Shown here: piece by piece, positions 25,711-34,949 of the stretch | Numbering within the stretch: the stretch's first letter is position 1 | Layout of the letters: the number at the start of each line of letters is the position of its first letter | Assembly (NCBI GenBank): GCA_012934845.2 | Contig: WNNJ02002859.1 | Coordinates: forward strand, 62,001 to 126,000 | Reading direction: 5' to 3' | Source: Pomphorhynchus laevis | Lineage: Eukaryota > Acanthocephala > Palaeacanthocephala > Echinorhynchida > Pomphorhynchidae | Length of the DNA: 64,000 bases | Translations under genes and position numbers: made by a program | The notes under the pieces: model-generated | The model's database searches: none | What the model was told of the DNA's origin: nothing | The model's input: the letters and a program-made list of their open reading frames with translations, nothing else

Positions 25711-26240
25711 GGGTAGATCTAAAATCAATGAATTTTCAGTAAGTAGACAAGTTTGATTGGCGCTTTGTTAACGAATCGCTAGAATTTCTCCTAAATACTC
25801 ATTTTCAGTTGAGGCTTTTCTATCGTGAATTAATCATTTATCTATCCAAATCCGTGAAGTTCTTGATTGTGTTATAAAAATGTGTTATATCATTAGGATC
25901 GATCTAAACGTAATAATTTTTAGCAAACGGACAAGTTTACATTTCATTAAGAGAATAGTTGGGCATTCTCCTAAATACTAATCTTCAGTAGTGTCTTTCC
26001 TATCTCGAATTCACCATTTATCTGTCCAAATCCGTGAGGTTCTAAATTCCGTTATAAAAATGTGTTAAATCATAGGGTCGATCTGTTAGCAATTAATTTT
26101 CAGCAAGTGGATAAGTTTGCTGACGTTTCGTTAAGAAAATCGTTGGACATTATCCTAATTACTGATCATCAGCAGTCTTTTCAATCGCAAGTTCATCCGT
26201 TATCTGTCCAAATCTGTGAAATTTTTGATTTACCAATAAC
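25711..26240 (+). repeat. Three tandem copies of a ~182-bp unit
   Basis: GATCT words at 25716, 25901 and 26080 start three copies. Shared internal words are TTATCTGTCCAAATC or a variant, TTATAAAAATGTGTTA, and TTCTCCTAAATACT. Copy spacing is 185 and 179 bp. Copies differ by perhaps 25%, so the array is old. The length is in the range of nucleosomal satellites. Confidence 0.65.
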
Positions 26241-26732
26241 CTAAGAATCTAGTTGCAACTTAGTGCGTCTCTTGGAAAAGAAATCAAGTATGAGTCAAGA
26301 GCTTTTGCTTACAACAGTGATGACCTAAGTTTTTTTGGCAATGTTCGATAGCGTCCAACTTCACGTTAATGTTGAGAGTTTCGATTCATTGATATCATAA
26401 TAAGCTGTAAGATGTGTCTATTACATTTCAGGATTATTACCTTCATATATATCTGTTGTCTGCAAAAGTGCGAAGCGCTTAACAATAGTTTCAACTGCTC
26501 TGTGCTAAAGTTGCGGCAACTGGCAAAAACTGACTGTGAATATACGACTCATTTGCTTGAATGCTTTACAAAGTGGGCTCCGAATTCGATTTTATTATCG
26601 CCATACTAAAATTTTGAAGCTTTTGTAGGCAAGCATCTGCAAAGCTAAGTGACTTAATCTCGCGTTATAATGATAAATATATTAATTACTAATATTAATA
26701 ATATTATAAAATTAATAAATGAATTAAACTTG
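26241..26732. other. No recognisable gene
   Basis: A plus-strand open segment at 26412-26609 with several cysteines is present but matches no family I can name. No other feature seen. Confidence 0.35.
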
Positions 26733-27000
26733 ATTGCATCTGTAAGCTGATATTCTTCTGATTGTGGCACGACATCATACATCCTGTTATGGCACGACAT
26801 CATCGTCCTGATAGAGCAGGACGTCACAAAAAACGCTACTGATTATGGCATGACATTATCCTTACATGTATTGTCCCTATTGTTAATACAACAGGACGCT
26901 ATTATAGTAGCGTCCTGATTATCAAGAATAGGGCCAATACCTGTGAGGATAATGTCGTGCCACAACCAGAAGAATTTCAGCTCACAGATGCAATCAAGTT
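26733..27000. mobile_element. Fold-back (MITE-like) palindrome, 268 bp
   Basis: Outer arms begin TTGATTGCATCTGTAAGCTG (left) and end in its near reverse complement (right, CAGCTCACAGATGCAATCAA). Inside, TTATGGCATGACATTATCC and GGATAATGTCGTGCCACAA form a further inverted pair around a core with AGGACGCTA...TAGCGTCCT (26890-26920). A second stretch, 26785-26840, repeats GGCACGACATCAT and CAGGACG words. The structure is that of a fold-back DNA element. No target-site duplication could be fixed. Confidence 0.7.
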
Positions 27001-27164
27001 AAATTAAAAACATTCATTGCAAGTGACGGTATGAAAAACAGTGATGTGGAAAACATTTACTAGGCTGGCTGCTCCAGTGGTGTAGAAACACACCGTTTTT
27101 TACGAAACGTGAAATGTAGGTCTGGGTAAGCAGCTGATGAGACCCACCCAGGTTGATTAGTAGC

Positions 27165-27240
27165 ATCCTGTTGTATCAGGAGTAGGAACAATACCTATGA
27201 GGATAATGTCGTACCACAATCAGAATAATAAATAAATATG
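27165..27240. repeat. Solo arm related to the fold-back element
   Basis: TAGCATCCTGTTGTATCAGG, then ACAATACCTATGAGGATAAT and GTCGTACCACAATCAGAA match the right half of the element at 26733-27000. It is about 165 bp downstream in the same orientation. Confidence 0.6.
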
Positions 27241-27714
27241 TGAAGAATCAAACCGTTAGAATAAGGTCGGTAATTACGTTCATCCACTGTTCTATGCTAG
27301 TTCTATTTTCTCACTAGTTGAGACGGATGCACTTTAGAATAAAAGAAATTGACTGAAGTGTAATAATAATGGTCTTTGAATTGTGTCAAAAACGTAATTT
27401 TTTATTCAGTCATTTTTAAGTATTTCTATACACTGTTCTTTCTCGTCGATATTGTCTATATAAGTAATGCGTTTTTCTCCTGCTTTGCTTGTTAATAATA
27501 GTACGGTGTTAACATTTTCTATTGTGGATTCTCTATTTATAGCTGTAGAGTATTAGAGTCACTGTATTGTTGAATGCAGTGCTAAAATGCTCTTAAATTG
27601 AAGGCTGTCAGATTGTGTGTATGTGAGCTGTGCTTACATATAAAATGCTGAATACAGTAATTGAACCATTTTTGTACTAGGTGATTTCAGGACATTTAAT
27701 AAGCAACACTTCTA
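27241..27714. other. No recognisable gene
   Basis: Unique-looking AT-rich sequence leading into the tandem array; nothing identified. Confidence 0.35.
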
Positions 27715-28620
27715 CATGTGATTTCAAGACCCTTTCTACATGTGGTTTCGTCATTCCTACTTAATTTAGGGGCCTCCGACGCGATTTCGAGATCCCTTCT
27801 ACATGCGATTTCGAGACCCATTCTACAGGATATTTCGAGACCCATCTACAGACTTTCGAGACCTACAGGCGATTTCGAGATCCATTTTACAGGCGATTTT
27901 GAGATCCCTTCTACATGCAATTTCGAGATTGCGTGATATTTCGAGACCCGTTCTACGGCCGATTTCTAGACGACTTAAGCCAACCGTTCCTACATGCTAT
28001 TTCGAGACCCGTTCTATAGCAGATTTCGAGACCCGTTAATAACCAACCTTTCCTACATAATATTTCGATACACGTTCTACAGCCGATTTCGAGAAACCAT
28101 AAAAACCAAACGTTCCTACATCCTATTTCGAGACCCGTTCTACAGCTGATTTCGAGACCTTAAAAACTAACCTTTCCACATGATATTTCAAAACCCGTTC
28201 AACAGCCGATTTCGAGGCCCCTTAAAAAAACAAAACGTTTCCACATGCTATTTCGAGACCCGTTCTACAGCCGATTTCGAGACCCCTTAAAAACCAACCT
28301 TTCCTACATGATATTTCGAGACCCGTTCAACAGCCGATTTCGAGAAATAATAAAAACCAACCGTTTCTACATGCTATTTCGAGACCCGTTATACATCCGG
28401 TTTTGAGACCCCTTAAAAAACCAACATTTCCTACATGATATTTCGAGACCCGTTCTACAGCCATATTCGAGACGCCTTAAAAAACCAACCGTTCCTATAT
28501 GCTATTTCGAGAGCCGTTCTACAGCCGATTTCGAGACCCCTTAAAAACCATCATTTCCTACATGATATTTCGAGACCCGTTCTACAGCCGAATTCGAGAC
28601 GCCTTAAAAAACCAACCGCA
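27715..28620 (+). repeat. Hierarchical tandem array (~21 bp, ~65 bp, ~130 bp)
   Basis: The first ~240 bp (27715-27960) is a run of ~20-22-bp units of the type TACATGCGATTTCGAGACCC. From about 27980 to 28617 it becomes a regular ~65-bp unit: two such short units plus a spacer CTTAAAAACCAACC. Ten successive ~65-bp units alternate between two spacer types, ACCGTTCCTACATGCTA and ACCTTTCCTACATGATA, giving a ~130-bp dimer repeat. Long open frames through it are a by-product of the periodic sequence and not genes. Confidence 0.85.
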
Positions 28621-28944
28621 AATTCCGAAATTATCATTACAAAGTGGCATTATATCATTAGTTGTAAGAAACATTGGAATGCGCTGACGATATTAAATTA
28701 ATAAAGTTATTATATTTAATACTAGATATAAATAATATTTTACAAAACTAGTCATGTGAGCTGTGAATCTGTCTGCGAACTCTAATATTCCTTAAAGTTA
28801 AAAGTCGAAATATCTAATGAAGATTTTTGTAACTTACGTTATCAGTCTGAATTGATTAAACGCCAATGGGAATTTGTATGAGGTGAGATAAGTTTTGATA
28901 GAGAAAATATGTGTATTCTAGCAATCAATTGCCATTGTCTCGAT

Positions 28945-29940
28945 TACCATTGAGATAAAGTTCGGTCCTTATCTCAATGGGTTCGGTCCTCGGCCCATTG
29001 TTATTCTGTATTTCCATTAATGACCTTCCTTCCATTTTGAACTCACACTCTCTTATATGCAGACGACCTAAAAATCTGGCAGGCTATCCGGTCAGATTAG
29101 GACACGGTGCTAGTTCAATCGGATATCGACAGCATTTCCAACTGGGCTTATATGAATGGTCTGTCACTGAATATATCGAAGTGTGCTTGTATGCGTTTAC
29201 AATCACGCAGTCATAGTGTGTATCCAACTTATCATATTGAGGATAGGAGCATTAAAGTAGTAACTCGTCTTAGCGACTTTGGAATAGTAGTTGCGAATGA
29301 TTTTTCGGCTAGTTGGAATACTGAGTTGGCTTGCTCAAAAGCAAATCGAATGGTTGGAATGATTCGTAGAACTTTTAGTGTGTTGAGTCCAGTTTCATTT
29401 AGAGCACTCGCCAACGAATTTGTGATCAGTCATCTTACCTATGCATCACAATGTTCGTTCCCAAGAACAGTATACGAGAAAAGTAGAATTGAAAATGTGC
29501 TGCGCCGGGCAACAAAGCTCGTAAATTCAGTTAAAGCCTTACCTTATAATGAAAGGCTAAAAAACTTGGTATGGTTTCTATAAGCGACCTTCGGTTTCGG
29601 CGAGATATGTGTTCAACATGGGAAGCTTTACACAAGGGAAATCACGTCTTAAGAGAATTGATGACTGTTCGGAAAAGTCGGGCTTTGCGTGGACACAATT
29701 TTACTTTAGCCCATCGCCGAGTTATGCGCTCTAAAACTGTACAATTTGGACACCGAATCGTAGGTAAGTGGAACCGATTAAGTGAAGAAATTGTCAACTC
29801 AAGATCGGTTTCAGCATTCAAACATGAACTTTTTTGACTTTTGTTTGTGAGTCTTTCTTTCTTTTTCTTTTTTTCTTTTTTAAACTGTGTAACTATGAGC
29901 TTTTCTCGTCTGTTTGTCGAAATAATAATAAATTTATAAT
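28945..29940 (+). mobile_element. APE-type LINE F, 5'-truncated RT C-terminal half
   Basis: It starts inside RT at GSVLGPLLF (28977), then after a frame change YADDLKIWQA (about 29062), followed by NWAYMNGLSLNISKCACMR and the thumb region to 29583. A second overlapping frame gives the typical end LAHRRVMRSKTVQFGHRIV, WNRLSEEIV and SVSAFKHELF with a stop at about 29838. A T-rich 3'UTR ends in AATAATAATAAA near 29930. This fits the CR1/jockey branch and resembles element H at the same positions, but is a different subfamily. Two or three frame changes are visible. Confidence 0.82.
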
Positions 29941-30118
29941 TGCAAATTCAAAAACATCAATCAGATTAGTGCGTATTTAGAATTTGATTTTGATCCATTT
30001 TTTAATTTGAAATTCTGATACATTAACTGATTTCGATAAATCATTATTTTTTCTTTTGCTAGATGCTGCTTGCCTCTAGGAAAAATTACAATTTGTTTAA
30101 TCAGATGAACATGTATGC

Positions 30119-30540
30119 TTATGATTTTATCCCCCGGGTTGTAAGCACTTGATTCATTCGTTGATTGCCGTCTGCCAGTCCTCCTCTGCATCCAGTAGTG
30201 GGAGGGAACTGGTACTGATGAGTCATTGTGATGAAGAAACGGCATTCGTCATTCTTTCGCGTCGGGCTTATATGATTACTAAAAAATTCACGCGGAATGT
30301 TATGATCATTTGAGATAAGAGATAGTAAAGTACAATTCATGGTTAATATTGTATAGTTTAGTCCTACATCTAGACATTTGATACTGAAATTTTGTTTAAT
30401 AAAATGATTTATAAAATACCGCATGGTACTGTAAGTGTACCAGTGCCTGTATATTGTCTAATTAAATATGTATGTTCAATATGTTTGGATAATCCCTCCT
30501 AGTTTGACCCACATATACCTTATTGCAGTACCCACGCATG
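30119..30540 (-). mobile_element. Penelope-like element fragment with GIY-YIG start
   Basis: On the minus strand from about 30535 the frame reads GYCNKVYVGQTRRDY, the opening of a GIY-YIG endonuclease of the Penelope type. The following 400 bases hold an open frame (30424-30119) that I cannot align with confidence to the rest of the domain. The fragment is broken and old. Confidence 0.5.
30215..30250 (+). ncRNA. Weak candidate type I hammerhead ribozyme of a second kind
   Basis: CTGATGA, then GTCATTGTGATGA and GAAACG, loop GCATT, CGTC. The core, a short stem III (ACG/CGT) and a GTC cleavage triplet are all in place. Stem II pairs only partly, and flanking bases do not form a clear stem I. 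It is on the strand opposite to the PLE fragment that overlaps it. It could be a decayed ribozyme or chance. Confidence 0.3.
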
Positions 30541-30698
30541 ACTGACATCCGTTATTTAGTACTTATTGATCATTATGAATACAAAATACAAACATTTACT
30601 CGTGAAATACATTGATGATTAACAACAAACCTGTTGGAATGAACGAGTTTTATTTTTAGTGTTTTTATTCAAGAAAAAATTCCTTATATAACAAAATA

Positions 30699-31938
30699 TG
30701 ACGGAAGGTTCAAAACACACGACTGAAAAAAGAATCAACAGTAACAATGACAGTCAGCAACAATAAATGTTAATCGATTGAAATGCCGTCGCTTCTAGTA
30801 ATGTATTATAAAAAATATATCTCTTCAAAACATATTTCTTAATTTTCAGAAAGAAATATCTTTAAATAAGATATTAATAAGTTTAAGTTTAAATGAGTTT
30901 AAGCCAAAAATATAAACAATTATGACATTAATTGAACGAATTTAATAAGTTTAATTAATTATTGTGCACCAAAAACGAATATTAAACTTTACACGCTAAA
31001 ATTGCTTAACATAATAATTCTCGGAATGCCTGTTTTATTTAATATTATAGTCAGCTCTTTGAATTATTCAAACGTAAACCAACGTAGAAATCAGTTGCAT
31101 GGATCTTTGCATGTTTGCATGGATTGACCATGTAAGGCAAAGTTTCTTAACCTTTTTGAACAGTGACCCAACATTGATCCACCTAATGACATCGTAGCCT
31201 AACCCGAACATTTTCTCACAAAATGATGGTAATTTTACAGATCACAGGTACATGTAGTCCTTACTAAAGGTAAAACAACCTATTGATAATTTAGATAAAT
31301 ATAAGAAACAGAATAAATGATTTTACAATAAAAGTTTTGTACAAAAATGAAAATATTACAATATAATTAATCTCAATTAATGAGATGGTTGTTCTTGTTC
31401 TCTATTCTTCAATTGTGAATCCGTGGCTCCAACATCGATAATGACAGTTTCTTGTGAATACTGGGTTCAGGTATGCTCATCGACTTCGTTTTTAATAGAG
31501 TCAAAGTAGAGAAACCTTGCTGGCAAAGATAATTTATTGGAAAGGGCAAAATTTCATGGAGCGCTACTCTTGATAGACTTTGATTTGAAATGATATGTCA
31601 AAGACAGAAATCGTGTAATCTCCAGTCAAACCTGAGTTTGACTATAGATTTATGAGCTCATTTGCTAATTCTTCGTATTCTTTGATTTTCGCAAATAGGA
31701 CTTTTATACAGGAGAAGTTTGGTTTCTTACCAAGATAATGAGCAAATTAAAATTTTAATTCTGACAGATGCTCCATGATGTTTTTAATCAAGTCTTCTAA
31801 AGCATCTGTACTTCTAAGCTTATCATCGAGCAATCTGAAATTGGCAATATTTCCAATGACGACTAGTTTTCTCAGCAGAGGTAGCTTATTTGACGGAAGG
31901 TTCAAAACACACGACTGAAAAAAGAATCAACAGTAACA
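30699..31938. repeat. Exact 48-bp direct repeat, copies 1,192 bp apart
   Basis: TGACGGAAGGTTCAAAACAC begins an exactly repeated 48-bp stretch at 30699-30746 and 31891-31938. The right copy lies exactly between the hAT relic and the 5' end of LINE G. The bases on either side differ. The intervening segment includes the hAT relic. Confidence 0.85.
31385..31890 (-). mobile_element. hAT-family transposase relic, C-terminal part
   Basis: On the minus strand near 31545-31400 the frame reads LCQQGFSTLTLLKTKS and IHKKLSLSMLEPRI, the C-terminal dimerisation block of hAT transposases of the ZBED/SCAND3-like group. Upstream, TDALEDLIKNIMEHLSELKF fits the preceding helical region. Stops interrupt the frame, for instance a TAG-type break between EPRIHN and RIENKN. 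No terminal inverted repeats were found; the copy is a fragment cut off at 31890 by the 48-bp repeat. Confidence 0.65.
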
Positions 31939-34065
31939 TTTTCTGAACTTACGTCGATCCTCAATAACCTTCTGCCTAGTCGACTTCGACGTTCCCAGCG
32001 CTTGCGCCATGCTCCCTGGTTCGATTCTGACTGTAGTCTTTCTAAGCGTCGACTCCGTCACTCTTTTCGTATGTATAAACGCTTTCTTAAACGTTCACCC
32101 AACTCACTCCCTCCAAATCTTCGTGATTCCTACTTTTCTCAACGCCGTTCACATCTCATTCTTATACGTACTAAACGTACTCTCTTTTGGCGAAATCAAC
32201 TCAAGTCATCTTCCAACTCTAAATCTCATTGGAAAATCTTAAACTCAATTCTTTCACGATCATCTACCCCTTGTAATATAAATCCTGATGAATTTTCTTC
32301 TTATCTACAAACTAAGCTATCTAATTTACTTTCCCTACTACCCATATCCCCCTTGTACCCACTCTTCTCTTTAAATACTTCCCTCCCAGAACTATTCCAC
32401 CTTCTTCCCGTTTCGTCTAATGAAGTTTCTTCGGTTCTGCTGTCATTACCTAATAAAACCTCTCATTCTGACCCAATTCCCACTCACTTGCTTAAAAATA
32501 TCTGCTCCTCTATCTTACCCTTCCTAACCACATTGTTCAACTCGTCCATCCGTAGCCGTACATTTCCTTCCATCTGGAAATGCGCCACTGTTCGTCCTCT
32601 CATCAAAAAGCAATCTCTCGACTCCTCACTACCATCTTCGTACCGTCCTATTTCACTTCTCCCAACCCTCTCTAAACTCCTTGAGCGTCTCGTTCTTAAG
32701 CAAGTTAATACATATCTCTTTTCCTCTAACTTGTTTCCTCCCTTCCAAGCCGCTTTTCGCTCTAATCACTCTACTGAAATTGCCTGTCTTAAAGTTTATA
32801 ATGACTTACTCATCTCGCGCGATCATAAATTATGTAGTGTCATAGTTTCTATTGATCTATCGTCTGCTTTTGACATCGTCGATCACTCGATTCTTCTCCA
32901 TCGCCTTCGTCATGATTATGGCTTCTCTTTACTTACTGTATCATGGTTTTCTTCATATCTATCAAACCGTACATTTCGCGTCTATTCTAACTCTTCTCTC
33001 TCCCATCCTTCGTCCATTCCGTCCGGTGTTCCACAAGGCTCCGTATTAGGCCCTATACTTTTCTCTCTTCTTCTCGGTGATTTGTCTTCGATTTCTCATA
33101 AATTTAACTTCCATGTTATGCAATATGCTGATGACATTCTCATCTATGCTCATGCACCTGTTTATCGTATTCACGATCTTAGTGTTTCCGCTTCGGACTG
33201 TCTTGTCTCAATTTCCAATTATCTTTCTTCCCTTCGCCTTTCTCTGAATCCTGATAAATCCAAAATTATGTGGATCCTACCTCGACGCCTCGGCTTCGAA
33301 CCTCCCTCCGTATCATTAAATTCTACAATTCTTCCTATCGTTGATAATCTCGTTTTCCTAGGCTTCCATTTTGACAACCGACTTTCACTTAAACCTTTCG
33401 TTAGAGATAAAGTACGCTCATCTACCTTGATACTCCGCAACCTCCGTCAAGTTCGTAGATTGATCGATTTCCCTTCTTGTATGACTCTCATATCATCTCT
33501 TTTTTTTCTAGACTCGATTATTGTCTTAGTCTATTTTCCAACTCACCTAAATCCACTCTTCTTCCCCTACAACGCATCGTCAACGCAGCTGTCCGAATTC
33601 TCCTCCGTCTTCGTCGTTTTGATCATACATCCTACCATCTTGCTTCTCTCGATTTGCCTACAATTTATTGTCGTGTTCAAATTCGTCTTCTTATCGTTGC
33701 TTTTTCCGCCTTGCAACTTTTCATACCCCATCATTTATCAACCTTCCTTTACTTGATAATGATAATTTCAGTGAGAGCCAAAATGCTGGAGACTTCACAC
33801 AGGGTACTTTATATGTGGAATTCTCTGCCTGTGGAAATTGCTTCCACCCGGAGTCTGCGTTTGTTCAAAAAATTATTAAAGACATGGATCATCAAGAAGA
33901 CGAGAAACGAGTCATGGACTCGTTTGCAGTGATTTTTATTTTTTTTTGCTTGTTGACTTCTTTTTCTTCGTTTCTTATTTTTTAGTTTTATTATTATTTT
34001 TTACTGTGATCAGGCAAAATAGCCTTATGGCTAAGCCTTGTAAGAATAATAATGATGAGTTTTGC
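31939..34065 (+). mobile_element. CR1-like LINE G, RT part
   Basis: A 584-codon frame (32002-33756) starts in the linker (RHAPWFDSDCSLSKRRLRH) and covers all RT blocks: SYRPISLLPTLSKLLERL, SIDLSSAFDIVDH, SGVPQGSVLGPILFS, QYADDILIYAHA and LSLNPDKSKIMW, with both catalytic aspartate sites intact. The true C-terminus continues in another frame (about 33477-33932): RLDYCLSLFSNSP, RFDHTSYHL, LYMWNSLPVEIASTRSLR. So only one frame change near 33510 separates it from a full RT region; 5' truncation removed ORF1 and the APE domain. The coding strand is strikingly pyrimidine-rich. The 3'UTR carries a 27-nt stem-loop (34012-34038) and ends in AATAATAATGATG. Young element. Confidence 0.9.
34012..34038 (+). 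ncRNA. 3' stem-loop of LINE G
   Basis: Inner stem TAGCC/GGCTA around loop TTAT, outer stem AGGC/GCCT with a short internal loop. It is the counterpart of the stem-loop at 38638-38664 in LINE H and probably serves as the RT recognition site at the RNA 3' end. Confidence 0.6.
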
Positions 34066-34699
34066 TGAACTGTCAAAAATACTTAGAATTTGGCCCAATG
34101 CGGACATATATTTGTATAGGATCGCAAAAGGAAGATAATAAAGCTCAGTTATTCAAAGAAAATATTGATTTTTAGTTATTATATAAAGTGAACCTTTAAA
34201 GTTTATATACTCAATTGTCTGTAACATTAATTGCGCAGCTTATCGATTATTTACAAAAATAAGTATTTGTTTCAGCCCTATGGCATAGATATTTAATACA
34301 CTTTTTACGTATGAACATCATACTTTAGACGTTTTTGTCTTACATAATATAACATACTTTGTACAATGAATATTTTGTACCCCAGTTACTGACAAAATTG
34401 TATCAATTTGATTTGATTTGATATTTTATTTCACGCATATGAAACTTCTGAAATGGCTTAGCAACCTTATAGTCACAGTTAAAGGTCATGATATATCGTA
34501 TTGAAATGAAACTGACTCACGTCGCCGTCGTGCTAGTTTATCGTTTTGAATTTAATGTGATGCAGTCTATCGAACATTAAAACTATTTGATGTAAATAGA
34601 ATCAAATACAAGGCTTTACTTAAGAATAAAAATGCGTTTACATCTAGAATAGATAAATAATAGATAATTAAATAGTGTCATTGTATAATATTATCACAT
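34066..34699. other. No recognisable gene
   Basis: AT-rich sequence between LINE G and the left remnant of element J. Nothing identified. Confidence 0.4.
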
Positions 34700-34940
34700 T
34701 ATTCACTCCTTTATAATGTGATCAAGGTTGTCGAGCACAAAAAAAATTGTACTTCAATGGTTTCTTTTCTACTCTTGTAAAATGTATCAGAATGACAGGC
34801 AAACGAGTATATCAGCATGAGAACAAATTCGTTTGATTCGTTGCATTTTGGTATCGTAAATAGATTCGGTCGCCAATGCATTGTTGCCTTAAAATTTTTA
34901 TTTAATAAAATGCTCATTTTAATTTAAATACACGTAGGTT
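34700..34940 (-). mobile_element. RLE-type element J, left piece (continues from 38683-39080)
   Basis: The minus-strand frame from 34917 reads NFKATMHWRPNLFTIPKC then NESNEFVLMLIYSFA. This aligns with FKECIGWSPNVFHLPRC and the following stretch of element C, just after the N-terminal cysteine cluster. The matching 5' end lies beyond LINE H at 38683-39080 on the same strand. The remnant ends by about 34700. Confidence 0.7.
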
Positions 34941-34949
34941 TCAAGAACA

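Noticed and set aside
27718-28700. Plus-strand open reading frames with repeating SRPVLQPISRP-like peptides
   Set aside because: They coincide exactly with the tandem array, exist in more than one frame, and follow from the period of the DNA repeat. No start context or splice signal supports a gene.
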